Source: Casp-actino8 sp001510455 (GTDB lineage: Bacteria; Actinomycetota; Acidimicrobiia; Acidimicrobiales; Ilumatobacteraceae). Taken from it: a stretch of DNA of 64,000 nt. Below the pieces are notes generated by a model. That model was given only the letters and a program-made list of their open reading frames with translations. It ran no database searches and was not told where the DNA came from. The position numbers were made by a program, and so were the translations under genes. The DNA lies in assembly GCA_027592035.1 (NCBI GenBank), contig JAQCIK010000004.1, positions 66,857 to 130,856 on the forward strand, given 5' to 3'. Position 1 is the first letter of the stretch. Every line of letters starts with the position of its first letter. Positions 25,393-32,874 of the stretch are shown here, piece by piece.

Positions 25393-25874
25393 ACGAGTTC
25401 CTTCCCGGTCGGCTCATCGTGCGCATCGATCTGGTCGGCACGGCCGTGTTCACCGTGTCGAGTGTTCTTGCGGCGATCGTCTTCGACGGTTGGATCCAAG
25501 TGCAAGGGGTCGTGGTCGCTCTCGCGCTCTTCACCGTGGGAGTCGTCGCATTCCTGTGGGGCTACTGGGCGGCCGTCCAGCGCAGTCGTCGTGACGAATT
25601 GGCGGTGGCCGAGCTGTACTTCTTGCTCGGGCCGGCCATTCCGTCTCGGGTGAAGCGTGTGCTGAACGGTTGCCTCATGGCCCAGACCCTGGTGGCCCTC
25701 GCCACGGCACTCGCTCGGCCGTCGACACCGTCGGACGGTGGAGCGAGTGGAGGTTCGACGGCCGGATCGACGCTCGCGTTCGGAGTCTTGGTTCCGGTCC
25801 TCGGGCTCGGGTTGAACGGACTGTGGGCCGCCCTTCACGGTCGTTTCCCACCTCGTCGCGTCTCGGTCGGCTAG
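25389..25874 (+). CDS. Multi-pass membrane protein, function unknown
   Basis: A 161-residue protein with about four hydrophobic segments (near 14-32, 36-56, 92-110 and 125-150) and a Gly/Ser-rich loop at about 115-122. No motif is recognised. The GTG at 25389 overlaps the glycosyltransferase stop as GTGA, so it is probably co-translated and may serve the same membrane lipid pathway. The final 44 nt, including the TAG stop, are exactly duplicated immediately downstream. Confidence 0.75.
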   Translation: MNEFLPGRLIVRIDLVGTAVFTVSSVLAAIVFDGWIQVQGVVVALALFTVGVVAFLWGYWAAVQRSRRDELAVAELYFLLGPAIPSRVKRVLNGCLMAQTLVALATALARPSTPSDGGASGGSTAGSTLAFGVLVPVLGLGLNGLWAALHGRFPPRRVSVG

Positions 25875-25918
25875 CCCTTCACGGTCGTTTCCCACCTCGT
25901 CGCGTCTCGGTCGGCTAG
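25831..25918 (+). repeat. Perfect 44-bp tandem duplication at a gene end
   Basis: Copy 1 (25831-25874) codes for the last 14 residues (LHGRFPPRRVSVG at the end) and stop of the membrane protein. Copy 2 (25875-25918) is identical base for base and lies in the intergenic space. The lack of any difference points to a very recent event. The TAG that ends copy 2 is 9 nt before the next ATG. Confidence 0.97.
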
Positions 25919-25927
25919 AAATAAGGG

Positions 25928-26362
25928 ATGGCCGACACCGCATCGCTCACCATTTCGATCGCGGCACCTCTCGAACGGTGTTGGGCGATCGCCACCGATT
26001 TCGAGAAGTATCCCGAGTGGGCGACCGACGTGAAGTCGGCGGTGGTTCGTCGACGCGACGCCGAGGGTCGGGCGATCGAGGTCGAGTTCCGCACCTCGGC
26101 GCTGGGTCGAAGCACGCACTACGTCTTGGCCTACGACTACTCGGCAGCCCCTCACCGACTGGCATGGAAGATGGTGTCCGGAGACATCATGCGGGCGGTC
26201 GACGGCGCCTACATGTTCGCGCCCGACGCCTCCGGCGGGGTGGTGCTCACCTACAACCTGTCGATCGATCTCATCGTGCCCCTGCCGGGGTTCGTCAAGA
26301 GGCGAGCCGAGGTTCGCATCCTCAACACGGTGAAAGAACTCAAGGTTCTCGCCGAGTCCTGA
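25928..26362 (+). CDS. SRPBCC (polyketide cyclase/START-like) protein
   Basis: Helix-grip-fold protein with a hydrophobic pocket, of the COQ10/RatA-like type. The 144 residues open with the typical strand-helix SLTISIAAPLERCWAIATDFEKYPEWATDVKS (positions 6-37) and end with a long helix (KRRAEVRILNTVKELKVLAES). Family members bind lipids or quinones; the ligand here is unknown. The ATG follows AAGGG with almost no spacing. The gene stands 53 nt after the membrane protein stop, all of which is the duplicated segment. A ROK kinase follows after 9 nt. Confidence 0.82.
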   Translation: MADTASLTISIAAPLERCWAIATDFEKYPEWATDVKSAVVRRRDAEGRAIEVEFRTSALGRSTHYVLAYDYSAAPHRLAWKMVSGDIMRAVDGAYMFAPDASGGVVLTYNLSIDLIVPLPGFVKRRAEVRILNTVKELKVLAES

Positions 26363-26371
26363 AGATTTTTC

Positions 26372-27364
26372 GTGTCCGAACCTTCAGGTTTGCGTCTTGG
26401 TGTCGACGTCGGTGGAACGAAGTGTCTGGCCGTTGTGGTCGACCCGAGTGGAGCCGTCGTCGAGAGGAAGAGAGTCCCGACGCCGAGGGGTGCGGCGGCT
26501 CTCGAAGAAGTTCTCGTCGAACTCGTCCAGTCGTTCGGGGTGCCCGTCGATTCCTGGCTGAACATCGGGCTCGGAGTGCCGGGCCTCGTGTCTCGCGAGG
26601 GAGTGATCGTGTCGTCGCCGAATCTGCCCGGTATCGAGAACTTCCCCGCTGCCCGTCGTCTGACCGAGCGACTCGGACGGCTGATTCCGATCGACAACGA
26701 CGCGAACTGTGCGGCCCGGGCCGAGTGGCGGGTCGGCGCGGCACGAGGTGCGTCTGACGCGTTGATCGTCACCCTCGGAACCGGCATCGGCGGGGGAATG
26801 GTGGTCGGAGGTCGGCTCGTTCGCGGGGCTCATGGTTTCGCGGGCGAGATCGGTCACGTCGTGGTCGACGCTGGCGGTCGCGAATGTGCGTGCGGTCGTC
26901 GAGGTTGTTGGGAGCAGTACGCGTCAGGGACGGCCCTTCGACGCCTGGCGCGCGAGGCCCTGCTCGACGGTGCCGAGTGGCCGAGGTCGGTGCAGCACCG
27001 TGACGATGATGCCGGCGACAATGCCGGCGACAACGCCGGCGATAACGCCGTCGACGAGGCCGTCGTCGTCCGGCGGGCCGCCGAGGGCGGGAACGAATCG
27101 GCATTGCGGGTGATCGACGAGTTCGCGGATTGGGTCGCACTCGGCGTCGCCACCTTGATCCATGTGATCGATCCGGAGTCGGTGGTGATCGGAGGTGGAG
27201 TCGCGCATCGGGCCGAGGTCGTACGCCATGCGGTCGAACGCCACCTCGCCGATCATCTCTACGCGTCTCACGTCCGTCCCCATCCGCCGGTCCGGTTGGC
27301 CCACTTCGGCGAGGATGCCGGAGCGATCGGCGCCGCCTTTCTCGAGCCCGACGACACGCACTGA
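26372..27364 (+). CDS. glcK: ROK-family sugar kinase, glucokinase-like
   Basis: ATP-dependent kinase of the ROK family. Visible are the phosphate motif LGVDVGGTKCLAVVVD, the catalytic region IPIDNDANCAARAEW, GTGIGGGMVVGGRLVRG and the zinc-binding CACGRRGCWEQYASG after GEIGHVVVD, the pattern of actinobacterial glucokinases. GTG start, 330 residues. A 12-bp repeat adds AGDN units at residues 214-229 in a surface loop. Glucose is the likeliest substrate from family; N-acetylhexosamines or mannose are alternatives. Confidence 0.85.
   Translation: MSEPSGLRLGVDVGGTKCLAVVVDPSGAVVERKRVPTPRGAAALEEVLVELVQSFGVPVDSWLNIGLGVPGLVSREGVIVSSPNLPGIENFPAARRLTERLGRLIPIDNDANCAARAEWRVGAARGASDALIVTLGTGIGGGMVVGGRLVRGAHGFAGEIGHVVVDAGGRECACGRRGCWEQYASGTALRRLAREALLDGAEWPRSVQHRDDDAGDNAGDNAGDNAVDEAVVVRRAAEGGNESALRVIDEFADWVALGVATLIHVIDPESVVIGGGVAHRAEVVRHAVERHLADHLYASHVRPHPPVRLAHFGEDAGAIGAAFLEPDDTH
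27011..27058 (+). repeat. 12-bp repeat in the ROK kinase gene
   Basis: Three near-identical units of GCCGGCGACAAT and a fourth degenerate unit (GCCGTCGACGAG), in frame, coding for AGDN-AGDN-AGDN-AVDE. Confidence 0.9.
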
Positions 27365-27411
27365 ATTCCGCATCCGGACGAAAGGACCCGGGTTCGCCGG
27401 ACCTCGGGCAG

Positions 27412-27417
27412 TAGCGT
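27412..27417 (+). promoter_or_regulatory. -10 box of the aminotransferase gene
   Basis: TAGCGT is 8 nt before the ATG at 27426, with no Shine-Dalgarno sequence. It supports the chosen start over longer in-frame options inside the ROK gene. Confidence 0.5.
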
Positions 27418-27425
27418 CGTCAGTC

Positions 27426-28631
27426 ATGGAGTTTCGCCGGATCACCAATCTGCCGCCGTACGTCTTCACGATCATCAACAATTTGAAGATCGAGGCCCGG
27501 CGGAACGGAGCCGATGTGATCGATCTCGGATTCGGCAACCCCGACATTCCTTCCCCGTCGATCGCGGTCGAGAAGCTCGGGGAGTCGGCGCGCATCGCCC
27601 GGAACCACCGCTACTCGATGTCACGAGGTCTGCCCAAGTTGCGCGAGGCGATCGCCGATCTCTACAAGCGCAAGTGGAACGTCGATCTCGATGTCGAAAC
27701 CGAAATCACCAACACGATCGGATCCAAGGAAGGCTTCAGCCACTTGATGTGGGTTCTTCTCGATCGTGGCGACGCCGCCATCGTCCCGAGCCCGAGCTAC
27801 CCGATTCACATCTACGGCCCGTTGTTCGCCGGAGCCGATCTGCGTCAGGTGCCGATGCGCAGTCTGTCCGACCCGCGGGTACAAACCGATTTCGAAGGCG
27901 ACTTCTTCGACAATCTGACGACGGCCTACGAGGTGGGTTGGCCGAAGCCGCGTGTCCTCGTGATCTCGTTCCCGCACAACCCGACTGGCTCGTGCGTCGA
28001 TCTACCGTTCATGCAGCGCGTGGTCGATTTCTGCCGAGAGCGCGACATGATCGTCGTCCACGATTTCGCGTACGCCGACGTCGGATTCGGGGGCTATCAG
28101 CCGCCGTCGATCCTGCAGGCCGAAGGGGCCAAGGAGTGTGCCGTCGAGTTGTACTCGATGACGAAGTCCTTCTCGATGGCTGGATGGAGAGTTGCATTCC
28201 TCCTCGGTAACGCCGATGTCGTCCAAGCCCTCGTCAAACTGAAGAGCTACCTCGACTACGGAACCTTCCAGCCCATTCAGATCGCAGCGACGGTGACGAT
28301 GAACGAGGCGGCCGATTATCCGGCCGAGGTGTGCTCGATCTACGAGAGTCGTCGTGATGCTCTCATCGACGGACTGGCGCGTATCGGGTGGGAGATCCCC
28401 AAACCTCAGGGCTCGATGTTCGTCTGGGCGCCGATTCCCGAGCCGTACGCCGACATGTCGTCAGTCGAGTTCTGTTCGCATCTGGTGCGCGAGAGCGAGG
28501 TCGCGCTGTCGCCCGGAATCGGTTTCGGGCCGGGTGGAGAGGGATTCGCCCGGTTCGCTCTCATCGAGAACGAACAGCGCATCGCCCAGGCCGTCCGCAA
28601 TCTCAAGAAGGGCCTGCCCAAACTCGGGTAG
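27426..28631 (+). CDS. PLP-dependent aminotransferase, AlaC-like
   Basis: Class I/II aminotransferase most like the AlaC (YfdZ) glutamate-pyruvate aminotransferases. Family features: DVIDLGFGNPDIPSP near the N-terminus, RYSMSRGLPKLREAIADLY, NTIGSKEGFSHLMW, VPSPSYPIHIYGPLFAG, SFPHNPTGSCVDL, and the PLP lysine in YSMTKSFSMAGWRVAF. The 401-residue size fits. Likely function is alanine synthesis from pyruvate and glutamate; other amino acids cannot be excluded. It is followed 36 nt later by an ACT-domain protein, which suggests amino-acid sensing. Confidence 0.87.
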   Translation: MEFRRITNLPPYVFTIINNLKIEARRNGADVIDLGFGNPDIPSPSIAVEKLGESARIARNHRYSMSRGLPKLREAIADLYKRKWNVDLDVETEITNTIGSKEGFSHLMWVLLDRGDAAIVPSPSYPIHIYGPLFAGADLRQVPMRSLSDPRVQTDFEGDFFDNLTTAYEVGWPKPRVLVISFPHNPTGSCVDLPFMQRVVDFCRERDMIVVHDFAYADVGFGGYQPPSILQAEGAKECAVELYSMTKSFSMAGWRVAFLLGNADVVQALVKLKSYLDYGTFQPIQIAATVTMNEAADYPAEVCSIYESRRDALIDGLARIGWEIPKPQGSMFVWAPIPEPYADMSSVEFCSHLVRESEVALSPGIGFGPGGEGFARFALIENEQRIAQAVRNLKKGLPKLG

Positions 28632-28667
28632 GGGAACCCGACGTGGCCAGCTCGTGAGAACCTCGTC

Positions 28668-29300
28668 ATGAGCACGTCGTCGTTCATCGTTCGACTGTGG
28701 CTCCCCGACCGTCCGGGAACGCTCGGACGAGTGGCGGCGGCCATCGGACGTGCCGATGCCGACGTGATCGGCATCGAGATCCTGGAGCGTGGTGCCGGCA
28801 CGGCCATCGACGAGGTGACCGTCCAGTTCGGTGACGACACGACGATCGAACGGATCGTGTCGGAATTGGCGTCGGTCGAAGGAGTGGCCGTCGAGGACGC
28901 TCACGAGGTCGAACCCGGTCGTCCTGATCCGGGCGTTCTGGCCCTCGAGGTGGTGTCGGGGGTGGTGTCGGCCGGTCCCCGCCGTCTCGAGGTGTTGTGT
29001 CGAGGAGTACGCGATCTGCTCGAGGCCGACTGGGTGGCGGTGATCGACGTCGAGGCCGGAGAGATCGCGTCACACGACGGCAGTGTTCCCGATCCGGCTT
29101 GGCTCACGGCCTTCGTGGCCGGAACCGTTCACCTGCCTGCAACCTCGGAACTCACCCCGTCCGATGTCGCGTGGGCACCGGTGACCGGAACAGGAAGTGT
29201 GCTGGCGGCCGAACGGTCGGGTCGGGCGTTTCGAGCTCGCGAACGGCAGCAGATCGAACGCATCGGTCGAGTGGTCGGGGCGCTTCAGTCGCCGTCGTGA
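28668..29300 (+). CDS. ACT-domain protein with GAF-like C-terminal half
   Basis: The first 75 residues are an ACT domain (VRLWLPDRPGTLGRVAAAIG, then a second strand DVIGIEILERG and DEVTVQF), a small-molecule, usually amino-acid, sensor. The remaining 135 residues look like a diverged GAF-type fold, ending in RSGRAFRARERQQIERIGRVV; this second assignment is weak. No catalytic or DNA-binding motif is visible, so it may be a sensor acting through protein contact. The last 16 nt overlap the end of the convergent glpK. Confidence 0.7.
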   Translation: MSTSSFIVRLWLPDRPGTLGRVAAAIGRADADVIGIEILERGAGTAIDEVTVQFGDDTTIERIVSELASVEGVAVEDAHEVEPGRPDPGVLALEVVSGVVSAGPRRLEVLCRGVRDLLEADWVAVIDVEAGEIASHDGSVPDPAWLTAFVAGTVHLPATSELTPSDVAWAPVTGTGSVLAAERSGRAFRARERQQIERIGRVVGALQSPS

Positions 29301-30787
29301 GCCCAACGTAGCGAGCGTTCGACCGCTCGTTTCCAGGTCGCGTAGTGGGCTTCGGCCAGTACCCGTTCGAGTGAATCCGGCGCGTGAGGCGTGACGACGG
29401 CATCAGTCGTCCAACGAGATTCGATGGCGGCCAGATCGGGCCAGATTCCCTCGGCGAGTCCGGCCAGAAAGGCCGCTCCGAGAGACGTCGTTTCTTGGTC
29501 GACGGGTCGCCGGACGGGAATGCCGAGTTGATCGGCTTGGAGCTGCAGGAGGAGATCCATCACCGACGCTCCACCGTCGACGCGCAATTCGGCGAGTGGC
29601 ACTCCACTGGCCGCAACCATCGCCTCGACGGCGTCGCGGGTTTGAAGGGCCATGGAGTCGATCACCGCTCGGGCGAGATGAGCGCGAGTGGTTCCGCGCG
29701 TGATGCCGAGAACCGTTCCCCGGGCGTACGGGTCCCACCACGGGCTGCCGAGGCCGGTGAAGGCCGGAACGATCACGACGCCACCGGAATCATCGACGGT
29801 TTCGGCGAGCGGACCGATCTCCGACGACGACTCGATGATTCCGAGTCCGTCCCGCAACCATTGGACAGCTGCGCCAGTGACGAAGATCGCTCCTTCGAGC
29901 GCGTACGTCGTGGTGGTCGCTCCGTCGGGGCCGCGCAATGTCCAGGCGACAGTCGTGAGCAGACCCTCGCACGGGGACGGGCAAGTCTCACCCACGTTCA
30001 TGAGGACGAAACTTCCGGTGCCGTAGGTGTTCTTGGCCATTCCGGGACGCAGACAGGCTTGACCGAAAAGTGCGCTTTGTTGGTCTCCGGCCACACCGGA
30101 TATCGGAATGCCCGTCGGAATCTCGTGACATGCGGTCAGGCCCCATCGTTCGCTCGAGGCGCGGACTTCGGGTAGCGACGATCGTGGAACTCCGAGAACA
30201 TCGCACATTTCGTCGCTCCACGACATGGACGTGATGTCGAAGAGCATCGTGCGACTCGCGTTCGACGGATCGGTGGCGAATACTTCACCTTTCGTCAACT
30301 TCCAGACGAGCCACGTGTCGATGGTTCCGAAGACCACGTCGGTGCGATCGTCGACAGCGTTGTCGAGCAACCACTTCATCTTGGTTCCCGAGAAATAGGG
30401 GTCGAGGACGAGTCCGGTCGTGCGTCGAACCGTGGGGAGATGACCGGCCTCGGCGAGTCGTCCGCACTCGTCGGCGGTACGTCGGTCCTGCCAGACGATG
30501 GCGCGTCCGTAGGGGCGTCCGTTGGCGCGATTCCAGGCGACGACCGTCTCGCGTTGGTTGGTGATACCGATGGCACTCGGCACACCGAGTCGGTCGATCA
30601 CCTCGCGCATCGTCGTCGCCAACGATGTCCAGATCTCTTCGGCGTCATGTTCGACCCAGCCAGGACGAGGGAAGTGCTGAGTGAATTCGCGGTACGAGGT
30701 GTGACCGGCACGGCCGTCGGCGAACACCGCCCGACTGCGAACGCCGGTCGTTCCGGCATCGATCGCGAGGACGTAGTCGTCGGACAC
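29285..30787 (-). CDS. glpK: Glycerol kinase
   Basis: Phosphorylates glycerol with ATP to glycerol 3-phosphate. It is an FGGY kinase with AIDAGTTGVRSRAVF at the N-terminus, NQRETVVAWNRANGRP, WLVWKLTKG, GDQQSALFGQA and the GlpK signature ALEGAIFVTGAAVQWLRDG. The start GTG at 30787 is one base after the upstream stop, giving 500 residues, the usual length. No glycerol facilitator or glycerol-3-phosphate dehydrogenase is adjacent. It overlaps the convergent ACT gene by 16 nt. Confidence 0.95.
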   Translation of the reverse strand: MSDDYVLAIDAGTTGVRSRAVFADGRAGHTSYREFTQHFPRPGWVEHDAEEIWTSLATTMREVIDRLGVPSAIGITNQRETVVAWNRANGRPYGRAIVWQDRRTADECGRLAEAGHLPTVRRTTGLVLDPYFSGTKMKWLLDNAVDDRTDVVFGTIDTWLVWKLTKGEVFATDPSNASRTMLFDITSMSWSDEMCDVLGVPRSSLPEVRASSERWGLTACHEIPTGIPISGVAGDQQSALFGQACLRPGMAKNTYGTGSFVLMNVGETCPSPCEGLLTTVAWTLRGPDGATTTTYALEGAIFVTGAAVQWLRDGLGIIESSSEIGPLAETVDDSGGVVIVPAFTGLGSPWWDPYARGTVLGITRGTTRAHLARAVIDSMALQTRDAVEAMVAASGVPLAELRVDGGASVMDLLLQLQADQLGIPVRRPVDQETTSLGAAFLAGLAEGIWPDLAAIESRWTTDAVVTPHAPDSLERVLAEAHYATWKRAVERSLRWAHDGD

Positions 30788-30788
30788 G

Positions 30789-31151
30789 TCAGCGCCGCTT
30801 CTTCTTGCGCGATCCGGCCGGACGATGCTGAGAAGGACCAGTCGAGGTGCGACTCGTGGGAGCCGGGCGTCGTCGGTTTTCGGTGCGCGGGGTGGAGTCG
30901 GTCGTCTCGGCGCGTGAGCGTTGTGTCTCGCGGCGAAGGTCTCGGAACGTCTTTCGCTGATAACCGAACTTCGCAAGGATGCCGCCGAACCCGAGGTAGA
31001 GCGGATACGACGCCGCGAGACCGAGGACGGAAGCACCGGTCACCGTTTCTCGGAAGAACACTACGAAGGCGACGATCATCACGACGGCATACACGAGCCA
31101 TTCGCGTGACAGACGCCCCCACGGAACTGCTCGATTCGCATCCCAAGCCAT
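30789..31151 (-). CDS. Small membrane protein with a basic tail, function unknown
   Basis: A 120-residue protein with two hydrophobic segments (about 17-34 and 40-62) and a long Arg/Thr/Ser/Pro-rich hydrophilic C-terminus ending in SRKKKRR. Not recognised. I use the ATG at 31151; an in-frame GTG at 31166 would add five residues. It lies directly upstream of glpK with one base between the stop and the glpK GTG, so the two are very likely co-transcribed, and it is divergent from pfkA. Confidence 0.65.
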   Translation of the reverse strand: MAWDANRAVPWGRLSREWLVYAVVMIVAFVVFFRETVTGASVLGLAASYPLYLGFGGILAKFGYQRKTFRDLRRETQRSRAETTDSTPRTENRRRPAPTSRTSTGPSQHRPAGSRKKKRR

Positions 31152-31169
31152 GGTCCCATTCTTCACCTT

Positions 31170-31175
31170 TAGGCT
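31170..31175 (+). promoter_or_regulatory. -10 box of pfkA
   Basis: TAGGCT ends 6 nt before the pfkA ATG. The divergent small membrane gene begins only 30 bases away on the other strand, so regulatory space is minimal. Confidence 0.5.
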
Positions 31176-31181
31176 GGGCGC

Positions 31182-32216
31182 ATGCGCATCGGGGTCCTGA
31201 CCGGCGGAGGGGACTGTCCGGGGTTGAACGGTGCCATTCGGGCGATCGTTCGCAAGGCCGAGTCGGTCCACGACGACGAGATCTACGGGTTCATCGACTC
31301 GTGGGACGGTGTGATGGAGCAGCGCTATCTGCGCCTCGACGTCTCGTCGATGCGAGGTCTTCTGCCGCGAGGGGGCACCGTGCTCGGCACTCGTCGGGGG
31401 AGTCCGTACGATCACGACAACGGTCTCGATCGAGTGCGCGATTGTGTCGGTTCGCTCGGTCTCGATGCGCTCGTGGTGATCGGTGGCAACGGATCGCTCA
31501 CCGTCGCGTCGATGTTGCACCGAGATCTCGAACTCCCGGTGGTGGGAGTGCCCAAGACGATCGACAACGACATCGTGGGAACCGATGTGTCGTTCGGATT
31601 CCACACTGCCGTGCAGGTCGCAACCGATGCGATCGATCGACTTCACACCACCGCCGAGAGTCACGATCGGGTCATGGTGGTCGAGGTGATGGGACGTGAG
31701 GCCGGCTGGATCGCTGCCTACGCAGGTATCGCTGGTGGCGCGACGGTCGTGCTGGTTCCCGAGGAACCCTTCGACATCGCCGAGGTGTGTGAGATCGTCG
31801 AGCGCCGCCACTATCGAGGGCGATACGCGTCGATCGTGGTGGTCGCCGAGGGTGCTCGACCGATCGACGGCACGATGGTCGAGCCCGAGTACGCACGAGA
31901 TCACCTCGGGCGACCTCGCTTGGGTGGAATCTCTGTCAGCATTGCCGGCGAGATCGAACGTCGGACCGGGTTCGACGCCCGCGTCGTTCAGATCGGACAT
32001 GTGCAACGGGGGGGAACCCCGACTGCGTACGACCGGATCCTTGCGACTCGGTACGGTCTCGCCGCCGTCGATGCCGTCCACGACGAGGACTGGGGTTGCA
32101 TGGTCGCGCTCCGCGGAACCGACGTGGTTCGGGTCCCGCTGGCCGATGTAGTTGGTCGCACTCGCACCGTCGATCTCACTCTTCTCCACGACGTTGCGCG
32201 AGTGTTCTACGGCTGA
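31182..32216 (+). CDS. pfkA: 6-phosphofructokinase with an atypical nucleotide site
   Basis: Phosphorylates fructose 6-phosphate in glycolysis. The 344-residue protein has GGGDCPGLNGAIRAIVRKA, RRGSPYD, VPKTIDNDIVGTD with the catalytic Asp, VEVMGREAGWIA and GHVQRGGTPTAYDRILATRYG. Two positions used to predict the phosphate donor stand out: the usual GGDGS loop is GGNGS (Asn at residue 103 where E. coli has the Mg-binding Asp103), and PKTIDND has Lys where ATP-specific enzymes have Gly. The Gly after Asn is of the ATP type and the Lys of the PPi/mixed type (group III). Donor specificity is thus unclear. Confidence 0.92.
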   Translation: MRIGVLTGGGDCPGLNGAIRAIVRKAESVHDDEIYGFIDSWDGVMEQRYLRLDVSSMRGLLPRGGTVLGTRRGSPYDHDNGLDRVRDCVGSLGLDALVVIGGNGSLTVASMLHRDLELPVVGVPKTIDNDIVGTDVSFGFHTAVQVATDAIDRLHTTAESHDRVMVVEVMGREAGWIAAYAGIAGGATVVLVPEEPFDIAEVCEIVERRHYRGRYASIVVVAEGARPIDGTMVEPEYARDHLGRPRLGGISVSIAGEIERRTGFDARVVQIGHVQRGGTPTAYDRILATRYGLAAVDAVHDEDWGCMVALRGTDVVRVPLADVVGRTRTVDLTLLHDVARVFYG

Positions 32217-32225
32217 CAGCGCGCC

Positions 32226-32260
32226 GAATCACGATCCGACCGGATCACGGTCCGTGATTT
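32226..32260. terminator. Candidate bidirectional terminator between pfkA and the LpqB-like gene
   Basis: Nested inverted repeats fill the gap between two convergent genes: AATCACG (32227-32233) pairs with CGTGATT (32253-32259), and inside it GATCCG pairs with CGGATC. A short T-run follows on the plus strand. The exact fold needs calculation; the position between convergent stops supports a termination role. Confidence 0.5.
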
Positions 32261-32262
32261 GC

Positions 32263-32871
32263 TCAGCCCGTCGGGATGACGTAGCCCGGGAAGGCCGGCT
32301 GGCTCGATGCGGCACGTCCGGGGTAGTCGTAACCCGTGAGTGGATCGGCGGTCAGACTGCCGTCACCCCGTGGCCAGTCCTGGGCACGGCCGTCGACCGT
32401 GATGTCGATTCGCTCCACGCCATTCACTTCGCCGAGAGAAAAGACGATCTGGGCGAGGGCTGAGACCAGGTCGTCACCGGTCGATTCGAGAATGTCACTC
32501 GACACGTCGACGCGAACCATGTCGGTGGCGATGTAACGAGAATCGAGAAGCACGGTGCCGAGGGGGATCGCCGATCCGATACCACCGTTTTGTTCGTCGT
32601 CGGTCGGTCCACCGAGAAGGGCTTCCACGACGTCCGCGGGGTCGTTGGAGATCTGACGAGCCACCGCAACGAGAAGCGAGCGTCCGGTCTCGTCGGTCCG
32701 TTCGAGATAGATACGTCCGGTGCCCGAACTGACGAGTTCGGTCGTGACCTCGACCAGTGGACGTTGATCCTCGTCGGCGATGAGGCGTGGGGAGCCATCG
32801 GTGCCGAGTCCACACGCACCCGCGAAGGACGTGATGGCGATGGTGAGGCCGATTCGTGCTCTGACACCCAT
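32263..32871 (-). CDS. GerMN-domain lipoprotein, LpqB-like short form
   Basis: Secreted lipoprotein: the signal peptide ends in a lipobox with Cys20 (TSFAGACGLGTDG). Residues about 45-180 form a GerMN domain (IYLERTDETGRSLLVAVARQI, DPADVVEALLGGP, SALAQIVFSLGEVNGVERIDITVDGR). It is third in an operon after mtrA and mtrB, the exact place of LpqB in actinobacteria, where LpqB modulates MtrB. Full-size LpqB is roughly 580 residues with a beta-propeller after GerMN; this one has 202 residues and no propeller. Gap to mtrB is 3 nt. Confidence 0.82.
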   Translation of the reverse strand: MGVRARIGLTIAITSFAGACGLGTDGSPRLIADEDQRPLVEVTTELVSSGTGRIYLERTDETGRSLLVAVARQISNDPADVVEALLGGPTDDEQNGGIGSAIPLGTVLLDSRYIATDMVRVDVSSDILESTGDDLVSALAQIVFSLGEVNGVERIDITVDGRAQDWPRGDGSLTADPLTGYDYPGRAASSQPAFPGYVIPTG

Positions 32872-32874
32872 GGC

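Noticed and set aside
30789..32189. Extension of the small membrane protein upstream through pfkA on the opposite strand
   Set aside because: The extra 346 codons are antisense to pfkA. The true gene begins at the ATG at 31151 or the GTG at 31166.
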